The position numbers were made by a program, and so were the translations under genes. From contig NC_061514.1 of the NCBI RefSeq assembly GCF_022539505.1, positions 42,830,869 to 42,894,868 of the forward strand: a stretch of DNA of 64,000 nt. Reading direction: 5' to 3'. The stretch is from Lolium rigidum. Its lineage: Eukaryota > Streptophyta > Magnoliopsida > Poales > Poaceae. Shown piece after piece: positions 45,899-56,668 of the stretch. The notes under the pieces were generated by a model that worked only from the letters and a program-made list of their open reading frames with translations, did not search any database and was not told where the DNA came from. The stretch's first letter is position 1. Every line of letters starts with the position of its first letter.

Positions 45899-48440
45899 TG
45901 TAACATCCCAAGTTTTCAAATCAATAAAGACAAAGATTTCAAATGCTCAAAATTATGAACTAACAAAAACTTTTATTTTGCATATAGTGATAGACATAGT
46001 GTTCATGCATTCTTGTGTGCCATTGCCATGATGAGTGTTGTGTGATGATCAAATATACTTAAACCCTATTACATGCTCTTAGAACCCCAAAAGGAGAGAA
46101 ATAAAGAAAATAGGAAAATACCATTTTCACTCACATACACCTATAACCAAATATGCAAATCTTTAACCAAGGCCACCATGGCTTGTGCCATTGCTTGTGA
46201 AACACTAATATATCAATAAAAAACACTTTTGCAACAAAGAAACACAAATCAAACCAAAGGAAATTGCAAATTTCATCCACATATGATAATGGTCAATTTG
46301 CACTTTTATAACATCATGCCCACTTTGAGCCCCTAGTGTGGCAGATTCTTAAACTAACACCTCTCTTTTCTTTCCACCTCATCCAAGACCATATCAAGAT
46401 GAACATTTCTTGTGTTGACCACCAAGGTTGACTCTTCCTAGTTTGACCAATATAAATGAGACAAGTTGCAACTTTGAAACAAAGTGTAGATCATCCACTT
46501 TTGAAACTTTGCAAACCAGCACCAAATTGCAACCACCACCACCACTCTAATCCATATATTACTCAAATCAACTGCACCAAAAAGAATTGAAGTATTTGAA
46601 CATTTTCTTCATGCGGCCATTTCATCGAGCACTTGGCAGGCAAAATTCTGGTTTACACACACACTCTATTACACAACAGTTTTTAGACTAAATCTCTTTT
46701 GATCAGATCCTGGTATTACTCGACGTGTTGCCGCCAGTACCATGGTAGTCATTGCACGGGCCCGATCGATCCTGTCATGCTTTTGCAGCGCCAGAGAGAC
46801 GTTGAGCATCGCCATGCTGCTGCCAATCGAGTGCCGTCCTCGCCTTGGCCTTTCGAGCACCAGAGACGCCGCGCCATGCCCGACCTTACTCAGCACCCGC
46901 AGCACCCTCGCGATTCTATAAATAGAGCTCTCCCGCACCCCAACTCTTCACAGCACCTCATTCTCCTCCCATCCTTGCTTCTCAACGACCAGTCAATTAG
47001 CCACATTAGCACCGGAGCATCGCCAATTCGTCGCCGGAGTCTGCCAGTACACGGAGATCCTTGCCGTCGATTGGAGCTTCCCCGAGCGCCGCAGCCTATA
47101 CCAGTCGACTCGTCATCCTCGCCAACGTCGCCGCGCACCTCGCCGTCGACCACCGGAGCACCGGTAGGCTCTCCGACCCCCACCGTCGCCGCCAGAGCCA
47201 CGGCCTCTCGTCGGAGACGACGATGCTCGTGCGCCGTTAGATCCATTTCTAATCCAACGTCCCACACTCGCCCATACCCCTTCGCCTGTTATGATTCGCT
47301 GACAGGTGGAACCCACCATGTCAGGCGGCCTGCTCGCGCTGGACGCGAAGTGGGCCGGCCCAACTTCTTTTCCCCACTGCGGCCCAATTTCCTTTCCCGC
47401 CTAAGCCCAGCAGTTTGAAATCAAATTTGTGAATTATTTGAATTGCTTGCAGATGCTTTGCAAAAACTTAAATAGTTTCAAATCGGCTAAACCAAATTTT
47501 GTGAACTTTATATATTTGGAAAGCCTGGAAAAAGATCTAAGCAACCACACATGTCTCACCCTCAGATTCATTGTAGAACTCAAATAGAAAAAATAACAAG
47601 GCAGGGCCTTTTCAAAATTCAAACTTTATTTAAAATTCAATCATAAGTGATTTTGAGTTGATTCCAACTCTCATAAATCACATTTGACATACTCTAATTG
47701 TTTCTAAAAAAGATATCATAGTTGTTTATATGATCATGGACTAAAGCAAAATAATGGCTATGTGGCCATTTCTAGTCCATTTAACTCATTTGAATTAATT
47801 TATTTAAATAGTATGAGAGCTACTCTCTCATTTAAATCTTGATCCTAAGTAATTCAATAAGAGGTAATGACCTTAGTCTAATGAACCTCATATTTTATTA
47901 CTTAGTGATATTAAATCATTACCATGCTATTATTAAAATGCATGAGGTGTAGCACCTCATTTAAATCATACTCCCAAATAATAGATATGAAGTGTTGACC
48001 TTGGTCAACATATATTCATACCTTATTATTATTTGAGGAGATTAAATCTTAATAAGATTCAATGAGAGGAAATTATTTTCTCCAAAGAATTAAATAGCAA
48101 ACCAAATCAATAATTGTAATGAGAGGAAATTATTTTTCTTTAAAAGAAAACAAAGTCAATCACCATGCTATGAATGATGTGATGCTAGAATAAGCTTGTG
48201 TGAACCTTTGGTGTGTTTAGTATAGCAGGTAAGTTTTGTTTGGTGATTGTATACCTCGTATTCGTGTATAGACGCTAGTACCGAGGAGTATCAGGAGGAG
48301 GAGGGCTACTCTCAGGAGGAGGAAGAGAACTTTGATCACTACCCCACTCAAGGCAAGCTAATATTCATGGAAACCACCCTAATGCAAAGCTCTACAAGAG
48401 CAAGGCACCATCACATATTACTAAACTTTGAATCATAAAT
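45899..48440 (+). repeat. 3' LTR of the chromovirus, end probably truncated
   Basis: It starts TGTAACATCCCAAGTTTTC after the tract GTAAGGGGGAAGGG. TATA box TATAAATA at 46917-46924, followed by CT-rich sequence. About 2.5 kb is present. No clear CA end with a primer site or target duplication was found, and the duplicated block starts at 48441. A 239-codon frame (46699-47418) spans the TATA box and is rejected as a gene. Confidence 0.7.
46917..46924 (+). promoter_or_regulatory. TATA box of the chromovirus LTR
   Basis: TATAAATA within TTCTATAAATAGAGC, downstream of GC-rich sequence and upstream of a CT-rich stretch typical of plant leader starts. Confidence 0.6.
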
Positions 48441-50437
48441 CAAAAGTAAACTTTGAAATACAATAAGAAAAATAATTGCAAGGTAAAAAAACATGGGATA
48501 GGATTATTAGCTCCTCCATGAACTCAAGGTCATCCGCCTCTTCTTGGTTTGGCGGCGGCGGAGAACTCAATGAGGACCAGTCAAAGAGGGTGGAGGAGGA
48601 GTCGCCGTCGTGGTTTGGCGGCGGTGGAAACTAGTAGGAGGAGGCGCATGCTCAACAAGTTGTGGTGTCAGCACCGACGCCGGCACCGGTCGCACCGCAG
48701 GGTACTCCGGGACGCACGAGAGGCGAGCGGTCTGCTTAGTGCAAACCATATCAAATTTGTTGTGGTTATTTGGAGCCCATCTCGATGCCAAGAGGGGTCG
48801 TCACGGCGCGCAGCTTCATATAGAGGACGACAGCTCTACCTCGTCGGGAACGAGTAGTCCTATGGAGTGGCCGGCCACGAGGCTACACACGTCAAAAGAA
48901 GCCTAGAATGTAAATTGGGGGAAACTCGCTAGACAAGACTGTAGTTTTCCCGCTTCTTTGAGATATTTCGATAAATCAAGTCGATAAAAAATGGTAAAAT
49001 CAAAGGAATATCTCGCAAACAATTTTTAGGTTCAAAATTGTTTCATACTCTTGCACATGATGCATATATAACAAGTTTGGAGAAGAAAAAGAGACGGGTT
49101 GAAACAAGAAAACGTCACAAAAAGTTCGCACACGATTGTCCTCCCTCCTAATCGTATGCGTTAAACTCGTTTGCGCCGACCTTTATTTTCGGGGAAACTG
49201 TGTGTGACATTTTCATTACGACTCGGTAGCAACTTCCATGTGATTTATGCCCGCGCATTGAACCGTCTGGATTACAAGCACATGGTTCGTGTTTCCGAGC
49301 GTCCGCGTTGTTTCTCACCACACATAAATAGAGCCTTTTGTGTGTCACGGGGTCCTTAAAAGACCCGATCTATACTAGTGACCAAACGAAAATTAAAGCT
49401 TTGTGATGCCCCGTACTCGCAAGCCGTCACCAATACGCATGTACATGATTTAGCTTTAGAATTATTTGGGAAAGTAACGGTGAATTGCGTATATTGCACT
49501 ATTACAAAACAGTCCATTCACTACCTGCGTTAGTTCTTTTTTGCGGGGGACTTCCACCATTAGTTGGCGCTGGCATGCATGGTAAGTTTGCGATGGCAGC
49601 CGTGGGTTGTGTTCTGCCACATAGTTTATCAGGGTAACCAATGTTTCAGTAGTACTATAGTTAGGTAAAAGGCAAATATGAAATGGCCATAAAGCGAGCT
49701 ATGCTATGCAACATAAATATCTTAGCAAAATCACTTGAATGAAGTGCTATCACCCAAATACCCAATCACTATAAAAAGTCGACTACTATATCTAGGAAAC
49801 CACCGCCCGCTGCACCCATTGTTCTATTTTGTCCCTGCACCATACGCCGGCAGTTTGAGTAACATATTTAGCAATCACTTGTTACTCACTTGCATAGAGT
49901 TGATCAATAAACTTGTTATCGCGCAGACGAGTGATATATCCAACTGTGCCATGGTATAGAAATGGGATGCAACAGAAAAGGGAAAATAAGAAGAAATTGC
50001 AGATAATGTGGCACACAATAGGATTTCGTTTGGGCAGTCATCACCCGTGCGTCGTCTCCTGGCCATGCTCTCCTAGCTGGTCTTGTTCATCCACTTACTC
50101 CATGTTTGGTGACCGTGTGCGTGATCAATTATTTTAGAAGATGACAGTACGATAGTCAATAGTGATAAAGTTGACCAGGATGTAACTTACGCAATTTATA
50201 AAGTTGCTTGAGGTAAACAGAAACCAGAAGCATGCACTAGCAAGATTACCCTTATCCCTAACTTAACCGTTAAAATTATTGCTCTCCTACCACTCCCCGT
50301 CTCCAGGAACGGCATAGTCCCCTTATGTCGAGGGTTCCCTGCCGTCGGCGCAACGCTCGACTCCTGTAGTGATACCACACTGCTCTACACCGGCAGCTCA
50401 GTAGTGATATACCTTGCCGCTTCATCTCTTTGAGCCA
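48441..50437. other. Unassigned sequence next to the CACTA terminus
   Basis: I cannot assign this 2-kb stretch to a family. The minus strand near 48749-48540 has a histone-H3-tail-like peptide start and, in another frame, an acidic exon-like stretch LFDWSSLSSPPPP...EEADDLEFMEEL, which hints at a transposon-encoded or captured gene. Short frames at 49148-49348 and 49735-50137 have no recognisable features. The same sequence is repeated at 51518-53513. Confidence 0.5.
48567..48791 (-). other. Short frame with a histone-H3-tail-like start, copy A
   Basis: A minus-strand frame of 74 codons. From residue 15 it reads MVCTKQTARLS (48749-48717), matching 8 of 11 positions of the histone H3 N-terminus, including TKQTAR around lysine 4. 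Proline- and threonine-rich sequence follows (PPPTSFHRRQTTTATPPPP). No histone fold follows. It may be an exon of a transposon or captured gene, or coincidence. Confidence 0.3.
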
Positions 50438-50650
50438 CACTGGTGGAAAAAGGGCCTTTGGTCGCGGTTCGCAACTGCCATTAGTCGCGGTTGCGCAACC
50501 GCGACCAAAGTAGCGCGACTAAAGGCCCCCCCCCCTTAGTCGCGGTTGCTTACGAACCGCGACTAAAGGCCCGTCCACGTGGGCGCCAGGCAACCGTCGG
50601 GGCGGAGGCCCTTTAGTCGCGGTTCTTCTGGCCGACCGCGACTAAAGGCC
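50438..50650. repeat. CACTA terminal and subterminal repeats, copy A
   Basis: Terminal CACTGGTGG with repeated GTCGCGGTT / AACCGCGAC motifs in both orientations, the usual transposase-binding region of CACTA elements. Confidence 0.8.
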
Positions 50651-50924
50651 GCCGCAGGTTTAGGGTTTTAGCCCCCCCCCTAAACCTGCCCCCCCCCTAA
50701 ACCTGTTTTCTGTTTAATTTGTATTGTTTTATTTCTTTTGTGCTTTATTGTAATTTTGAAGGAATTTCACATATTCTACGGTACTACATACATGCATGCA
50801 TATGAATGTACAATTTCAAACAAATTTGAAATTAGAACCAAAAAGAATTCAAGAGGAATATACAATATATATTCAATATCATCGGATGACCATATACAAG
50901 TTTGAACAAGTTTCCATACATAAT

Positions 50925-51478
50925 TTAATGCATGTATAGTTCTATGTCCTCGTAATGGTGTTCTCCTTTAGGATCGAGGACTTCCCTCCTGAACCATCCA
51001 GCTAGTTCCTCTTGAAGTGGTCGGAAGCGAGCTTCTGGACTAAGCATCATCCGGAGGTTATTCCTCTGAGCATTGGTATCACTCGGAACGCGCTCAGTGG
51101 TGTATCTCCGGATCATCTCACAGACATAGTATCCACATAGATTGGTCCCCTGTGGCTGAATATCGCCACCATTCTTAGCCTTTGACCGCATGAAATGTAG
51201 CTCTTTTTTGAATTCACCGACCTTTGTATCTGAGAACCGTCTCCAAACCCTACGAGGCAAAGAAATTAAATGAACAAGAGAGTTATTAGTTAATTACTTG
51301 AAGCTTAATTAGGAAATGAACGAAATAGGCCGATCGATATAGAGCGCAAATGAATGAAAACAATTACTTTTGAAGCATTTTTCTCATGTCGGCCCAAGTC
51401 GCCGCATCCATATTCAGAGAGTCGTGGATGAGACATTCTGATTTGTCAATTTTAATTACTAGCAGAATCCAGTGGAAC
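50925..51478 (-). pseudogene. CACTA-encoded Ulp1-like peptidase, last two exons, copy A
   Basis: The last exon (about 51249-50925) encodes WRRFSDTKVGEFKKEL, then QPQGTNLCGYYVCEMIRR. In Ulp1/C48 cysteine peptidases the Q and the C of LCGYYV are catalytic. The exon ends ELYMH and a stop. The exon before it (51478-51368, 111 bp, divisible by three) is open and reads FHWILLVIKIDKSEC and MDAATWADMRKMLQ, flanked by consensus splice sites. Upstream exons are missing because the duplication breakpoint lies at 51517. This copy preserves the exon frame that is broken in copy B. Confidence 0.75.
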
Positions 51479-51517
51479 CTGCGGACAAAATACATGCACA
51501 GTACGTCATGCATAACT

Positions 51518-53513
51518 CAAAAGTAAACTTTGAAATACAATAAGCAAAATAATTGCAAGGTAAAAAAACATGGGATAGGATTATTAGCTCCTCCATGAAC
51601 TCAAGGTCATCCGCCTCTTCTTGGTTTGGCGGCGGCGGAGAACTCAATGAGGACCAGTCAAAGAGGGTGGAGGAGGAGTCGCCGTCGTGGTTTGGCAGCG
51701 GTGGAAACTAGTAGGAGGAGGCGCATGCTCAACAAGTTGTGGTGTCAGCACCGACGCCGGCACCGGTCGCACCGCAGGGTACTCCGGGACGCACGAGAGG
51801 CGAGCGGTCTGCTTAGTGCAAACCATATCAAATTTGTTGTGGTTATTTGGAGCCCATCTCGATGCCAAGAGGGGTCGTCACGGCGCGCAGCTTCATATAG
51901 AGGACGACAGCTCTACCTCGTCGGGAACGAGTAGTCCTATGGAGTGGCCACGAGGCTACACACGTCAAAAGAAGCCTAGAATGTAAATTGGGGGAAACTC
52001 GCTAGACAAGACTGTAGTTTTCCCGCTTCTTTGAGATATTTCGATAAATCAATTCGATAAAAAATGGTAAAATCAAAGGAATATCTCGCAAACAATTTTT
52101 AGGTTCAAAATTGTTTCATACTCTTGCACATGATGCATATATAACAAGTTTGGAGAAGAAAAAGAGACGGGTTGAAACAAGAAAACGTCACAAAAAGTTC
52201 GCACACGATTGTCCTCCCTCCTAATCGTATGCGTTAAACTCGTTTGCGCCGACCTTTATTTTCGGGGAAACTGTGTGTGACATTTTCATTACGACTCGGT
52301 AGCAACTTCCATGTGATTTATGCCCGCGCATTGAACCGTCTGGATTACAAGCACATGGTTCGTGTTTCCGAGCGTCCGCGTTGTTTCTCACCACACATAA
52401 ATAGAGCCTTTTGTGTGTCACGGGGTCCTTAAAAGACCCGATCTATACTAGTGACCAAACGAAAATTAAAGCTTTGTGATGCCCCGTACTCGCAAGCCGT
52501 CACCAATACGCATGTACATGATTTAGCTTTAGAATTATTTGGGAAAGTAACGGTGAATTGCGTATATTGCACTATTACAAAACAGTCCATTCACTACCTG
52601 CGTTAGTTCTTTTTTGCGGGGGACTTCCACCATTAGTTGGCGCTGGCATGCATGGTAAGTTTGCGATGGCAGCCGTGGGTTGTGTTCTGCCACATAGTTT
52701 ATCAGGGTAACCAATGTTTCAGTAGTACTATAGTTAGGTAAAAGGCAAATATGAAATGGCCATAAAGCGAGCTATGCTATGCAACATAAATATCTTAGCA
52801 AAATCACTTGAATGAAGTGCTATCACCCAAATACCCAATCACTATAAAAAGTCGACTACTTATATATCTAGGAAACCACCGCCCGCTGCACCCATTGTTC
52901 TATTTTGTCCCTGCACCATACGCCGGCAGTTTGAGTAACATATTTAGCAATCACTTGTTACTCACTTGCATAGAGTTGATCAATAAACTTGTTATCGCGC
53001 AGACGAGTGATATATCCAACTGTGCCATGGTATAGAAATGGGATGCAACAGAAAAGGGAAAATAAGAAGAAATTGCAGATAATGTGGCACACAATAGGAT
53101 TTCGTTTGGGCAGTCATCACCCGTGCGTCGTCTCCTGGCCATGCTCTCCTAGCTGGTCTTGTTCATCCACTTACTCCATGTTTGGTGGCCGTGTGCGTGA
53201 TCAATTATTTTAGAAGATGACAGTACGATAGTCAATAGTGATAAAGTTGACCAGGATGTAACTTACGCAATTTATAAAGTTGCTTGAGGTAAACAGAAAC
53301 CAGAAGCATGCACTAGCAAGATTACCCTTATCCCTAACTTAACCGTTAAAATTATTGCTCTCCTACCACTCCCCGTCTCCAGGAACGGCATAGTCCCCTT
53401 ATGTCGAGGGTTCCCTGCCGTCGGCGCAACGCTCGACTCCTGTAGTGATACCACACTGCTCTACACCGGCAGCTCAGTAGTGATATACCTTGCCGCTTCA
53501 GCTCTTTGAGCCA
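51518..53513. other. Unassigned sequence, copy B
   Basis: Same content as 48441-50437, including the H3-tail-like peptide start (51826-51794, minus strand) and the acidic exon-like stretch near 51630-51590. No family assignment. Confidence 0.5.
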
Positions 53514-53725
53514 CACTGGTGGAAAAAGGGCCTTTGGTCGCGGTTCGCAACTGCCATTAGTCGCGGTTGCGCAACCGCGACCAAGCTAGCGCGACTAAAG
53601 CCCTCCCTTTAGTCGCGGTTGCTTACGAACCGCGACTAAAGGCCCGTCCACGTGGGCGCCAGGCAACCGTCGGGCGGAGGCCCTTTAGTCGCGGTTCTTC
53701 TGGCCGACCGCGACTAAAGGCCGCC
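53514..53725. repeat. CACTA terminal and subterminal repeats, copy B
   Basis: As in copy A, with small changes such as ACCAAGCTAGCGCG for ACCAAAGTAGCGCG. A perfect inverted pair AGGTTTAGGG / CCCTAAACCT brackets a C-run just inside (near 53728-53760). Confidence 0.8.
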
Positions 53726-54005
53726 GCAGGTTTAGGGTTTTAGCCCCCCCCCCTAAACCTGCCCCCCCCCCCCCCCCCTAAACCTGTTTTCTGTTTAATT
53801 TGTATTGTTTTATTTCTTTTGTGCTTTATTGTAATTTTGAAGGAGTTTCACATATTCTACGGTACTACATACATGCATGCATATGAATGTACAATTTCAA
53901 ACAAATTTGAAATTAGAACCAAAAAGAATTCAAGAGGAATATACAATATATATTCAATATCATCGGATGACCATATACAAGTTTGAACAAGTTTCCATAC
54001 ATAAT

Positions 54006-55875
54006 TTAATGCATGTATAGTTCTATGTCCTCGTAATGGTGTTCTCCTTTAGGATCGAGGACTTCCCTCCTGAACCATCCAGCTAGTTCCTCTTGAAGTG
54101 GTCGGAAGCGAGCTTCTGGACTAAGCATCATCCGGAGGTTATTCCTCTGAGCATTGGTATCACTCGGAACGCGCTCAGTGGTGTATCTCCGGATCATCTC
54201 ACGTACATAGTATCCACATAGATTGGTCCCCTGTGGCTGAATATCGCCACCATTCTTAGCCTTTGACCGCATGAAATGTAGCTCTTTTTTGAATTCACCG
54301 ACCTTCGTATCTGAGAACCGTCTCCAAACCCTACGAGGCAAAGAAATTAAATGAACAAGAGAGTTATTAGTTAATTACTTGAAGCTTAATTAGGAAATGA
54401 ACGAAATAGGCCGATCGATATAGAGCGCAAATGAATGAAAACAATTACTTTTGAAGCATTTTTCTCATGTCGGCCCAAGTCGCCGCATCCATATTCGGAG
54501 AGTCGTGGATGAGACATTCCGATTTGTCAATTTTAATTACTAGCAGTAATCCAGTGGAACCTGCGGACAAAATACATGCACAGTACGTCATGCATAACTT
54601 ATCGATTAGCCGGCCACATACCATGCATGGAGTAAACAAAAGAGAATGTGCTCAAGACATAAACACTCACCCAAAATGGTAAGGAAATAGAATATCACTT
54701 TTGAGTTGCTGCTTTGTAAGAAACCGCCACAGGTCTGCCTCCACGTCGGTGGGGTGATGTTGTAACGTATATCCATTAACGATGTGTGGGTCAATGAACC
54801 CAACATCATGGATGTTCCTTACTCTGCATTCCTTAATCTTCAATCTGCAGATATAATAGCGGACACAACAATATAGTTAGGACATATATATTGTGCAGGC
54901 AATATGAACGAGATGGGGTAGAAATAAATCACTTACGTAACGTAGCAACCGATGATAGATTTGTCGAGCTCGCGCAGATTGAAAAAGCTGGAACAATTCA
55001 CTCGGATGAATTTGTACGGCAGTACTGTTTGAAGTGATGCTCATATCCAACTTCCGCAAAAATATATTCTTTGGCGTTTTTATTTTTTATGTAACCCTTG
55101 TACCATTTCAGCAGACCTCTCATTTGTGGAGGTAGATCCTCTTCCTCGCGCAGGCTCGACGAGAGGCCCATTCTTCACATATGTAAGTACTACCTCCTGC
55201 ACCGGCGCCTCATGAAGGCCTAACAGCTCACGAAGAGTAATACCTAAGTTGGCCGCTTGTTCTTCGGCACTCGTTACACTCAATCCCTGTGCTGCCGCAG
55301 CTTGTATGATTTCGGGGGCATCCGGACCGGCGGCTGTCACTATAAGCGGGGCAATCGATTGTTTACTTTGTTCCCCGAGCTGGTCAACAACTCGTTTCCC
55401 GCTTTGTGCACTTTGTAATTCCGCTTTATCGGCCTCTTCCCGCTCTCTCTTCTCCTTGAATATGCGTGCCTGATTCTTTAGTTCACGTGCATAGTCGTCA
55501 GCGGATTCTTTGCGGCTTGGGACGGTGTGTTCAAAAATGACTTAGCCCACTTCTTTTGCTCATCGGAAAATACCGGCTTGGGCTCGGGCTCTCTTTTCTT
55601 CTTGCAGCTCGCCTTCCATTTCTCTAAATCAGCAGCCGCGCCCGCCTCGACTTCCTCGGCACTACATTCCCAAGGCCTCGTGGGGAGAGGCTTCGTGGAT
55701 ACCTCCGGTACCTTTGTTTTCTTAGGTACGTAAGGGTCCGGGTTAATAATCCAGGACTGCTGCTTCTGCTTCTTCGCCGGAGGTGGATTGGGGGCGGCGT
55801 CCGCTTACCCGCCCGGGCGGACTAGGGGCGGCGGCCGCTACCCGCCGGAGGTGAATTGGGGGGCGGCATCGGCCC
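54006..55875 (-). pseudogene. CACTA-encoded Ulp1-like cysteine peptidase gene, four visible exons
   Basis: Many plant CACTA elements carry a second gene with a Ulp1/SUMO-peptidase-like domain; its role in transposition is not settled. Exon 1 (gap edge to about 54937) encodes a proline-rich start, SWIINPDPYVPKKTK, KKKREPEPKPVFSDEQKKW, a lysine/glutamate-rich stretch, GITLRELLGLHEAPVQ and LRELDKSIIGCYV. Frame shifts lie near 55510, 55155 and 54985. Exon 2 is 54844-54671, exon 3 is 54560-54449 and exon 4 is 54330-54006, all with GT/AG boundaries. Exon 3 has one extra A (TAGCAGTAAT at 54541-54550) that breaks the frame copy A keeps. Exon 4 holds the QPQGTNLCGYYV active-site block, with arginine where copy A has cysteine after YYV. 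The start codon is beyond the gap. Confidence 0.78.
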
Positions 55876-55975
55876 NNNNNNNNNNNNNNNNNNNNNNNNN
55901 NNNNNNNNNNNNNNNNNNNNNNNNNNNNNNNNNNNNNNNNNNNNNNNNNNNNNNNNNNNNNNNNNNNNNNNNNNN
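55876..55975. other. Assembly gap, 100 N
   Basis: Exactly 100 N between the CACTA gene and the tail of a Gypsy element. The missing CACTA terminus should lie here. Confidence 0.95.
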
Positions 55976-56127
55976 TACTCCCATCGGGAGCGCTTCACGC
56001 ACTCGACAGAAAGCAACCTCGACTCTACATCAACCACAAGATTCAACAGATGATCAAGACATTCAGCGAAGACAACTTTAGTCCCTGCCCGAAGCTTCAC
56101 TTCGGCCAGACACTCGGGGGCGCCAAT

Positions 56128-56650
56128 TGACGAGGCGGTTCCTCGGCAATGCCCACCATGAGGGGCTTGGGTTTTAGAGAAAGGCGGGACGGAAGTTCCG
56201 GGAGCGAGGCGGTACACGACGTACCCAGGTTCACGTCCCCACGGTGGAGGATCGCTACGTCCTGCTAGCAATCCACTATATGAATATATGTATACAGGGG
56301 GCCTCCATAGGCGGAGTTGTTGGATCTAGTCTAGTTCTAATCTGCGGGTTGAGGTGTCTAGGCGTGTCGCCTCTATGATTATGTTTCTGAATATGCGTCC
56401 CTAAGGGGTGCCCCTGCCTGGCTTTATATATCAGCCAATCTAGGGTTTACAAGAGTCCTAGTAGGATTCATATTGGAGTCTTCTTTCCTTGTTGTCCAAG
56501 TTGATATTCCTTGCGAGTCCAGCTCATCGAGTCCTTGTGCTGGTCCAGCTTCATAGTTTGCACCGGGTATGGCAATGTCGAGTACCCGAAGGGTTATGCC
56601 CACGTCAGTAAGCCCCTCATGGTGGGCATTGCCGAGGAACCGCCTCGTCA
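56128..56650 (+). repeat. LTR with unusually long inverted ends
   Basis: It begins TGACGAGGCGG and ends CCGCCTCGTCA. The first 41 bases are the exact reverse complement of the last 41, and the match extends 9 bases into both flanks (56119-56168 against 56610-56659, 50 bp in all). A TATA-like TTTATATA lies at 56423-56430. A primer site follows at 56653. Confidence 0.75.
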
Positions 56651-56652
56651 AT

Positions 56653-56668
56653 TGGCGCCGTCTGTGGG
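56653..56668 (+). other. Primer-binding site of the short-LTR Gypsy
   Basis: TGGCGCCGTCTGTGGG two bases after the LTR end, a common plant Gypsy primer site. It gives the plus orientation. Confidence 0.7.

Larger units (their letters stand above)
44327..48440 (+). mobile_element. Tekay-like chromovirus (Ty3/Gypsy), 3' part of pol and 3' LTR
   Basis: This is the oldest layer of the middle nest. It comprises the distal pol (end of RNase H/linker, integrase, chromodomain), a polypurine tract (GGGGGAAGGG) and an LTR from 45899. The left part is separated by the nested elements and the gap. Integrase motifs and a C-terminal chromodomain place it among chromoviruses. The element is cut at about 48440 by the 3.08-kb duplicated block. 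Confidence 0.8.
48441..51517. repeat. Tandem duplication, copy A (3077 bp)
   Basis: It starts CAAAAGTAAACTTTGAAATA and ends GTCATGCATAACT. It is nearly identical to 51518-54599. It consists of about 2 kb of unassigned sequence (48441-50437) and the first 1080 bp of a CACTA element. The junction at 51517/51518 joins CACTA intron sequence back to the start of the block. CATAA occurs at both breakpoints as short homology. Confidence 0.88.
50438..51517 (-). mobile_element. CACTA element end, copy A (truncated by the duplication)
   Basis: The terminal sequence CACTGGTGGAAAAAGGGCC starts at 50438. Subterminal inverted and direct copies of TAGTCGCGGTT follow to about 50645. Next come C-tracts and an AT-rich 3' region, then the last two exons of a minus-strand peptidase gene. 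It stops at 51517 in an intron. Confidence 0.82.
51518..54599. repeat. Tandem duplication, copy B (3082 bp)
   Basis: Second copy of 48441-51517. Differences are few: loss of one GGCC near 51946, CTATATC against CTTATATATC near 52859, longer C-tracts near 53745-53780, and some C/T changes at CG sites. Beyond 54599 the CACTA gene continues, so copy B carries the original junction on its right side. Confidence 0.88.
53514..55875 (-). mobile_element. CACTA element with a peptidase gene, copy B
   Basis: Terminal CACTGGTGGAAAAAGGGCC at 53514, subterminal GTCGCGGTT repeats, C-tracts, then a minus-strand multi-exon gene up to the gap at 55876. The other terminus and the transposase gene are not seen and are presumably in or beyond the gap. 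TIR class and gene type fit the large wheat CACTA families. Confidence 0.82.

Noticed and set aside
46699..47418. 239-codon plus-strand frame
   Set aside because: It lies in the GC-rich part of the chromovirus LTR and runs across its TATA box. Composition is arginine/proline/serine-rich with no domain.
48549..48857. 102-codon plus-strand frame, repeated at 51626-51934
   Set aside because: Arginine-rich frame opposite the minus-strand exon-like sequence. Its conservation between copies only reflects the duplication.
50672..50705. Telomeric repeat tract
   Set aside because: Only isolated TTTAGGG and CCCTAAA units, not a tandem telomere array, and inside a CACTA subterminal region.
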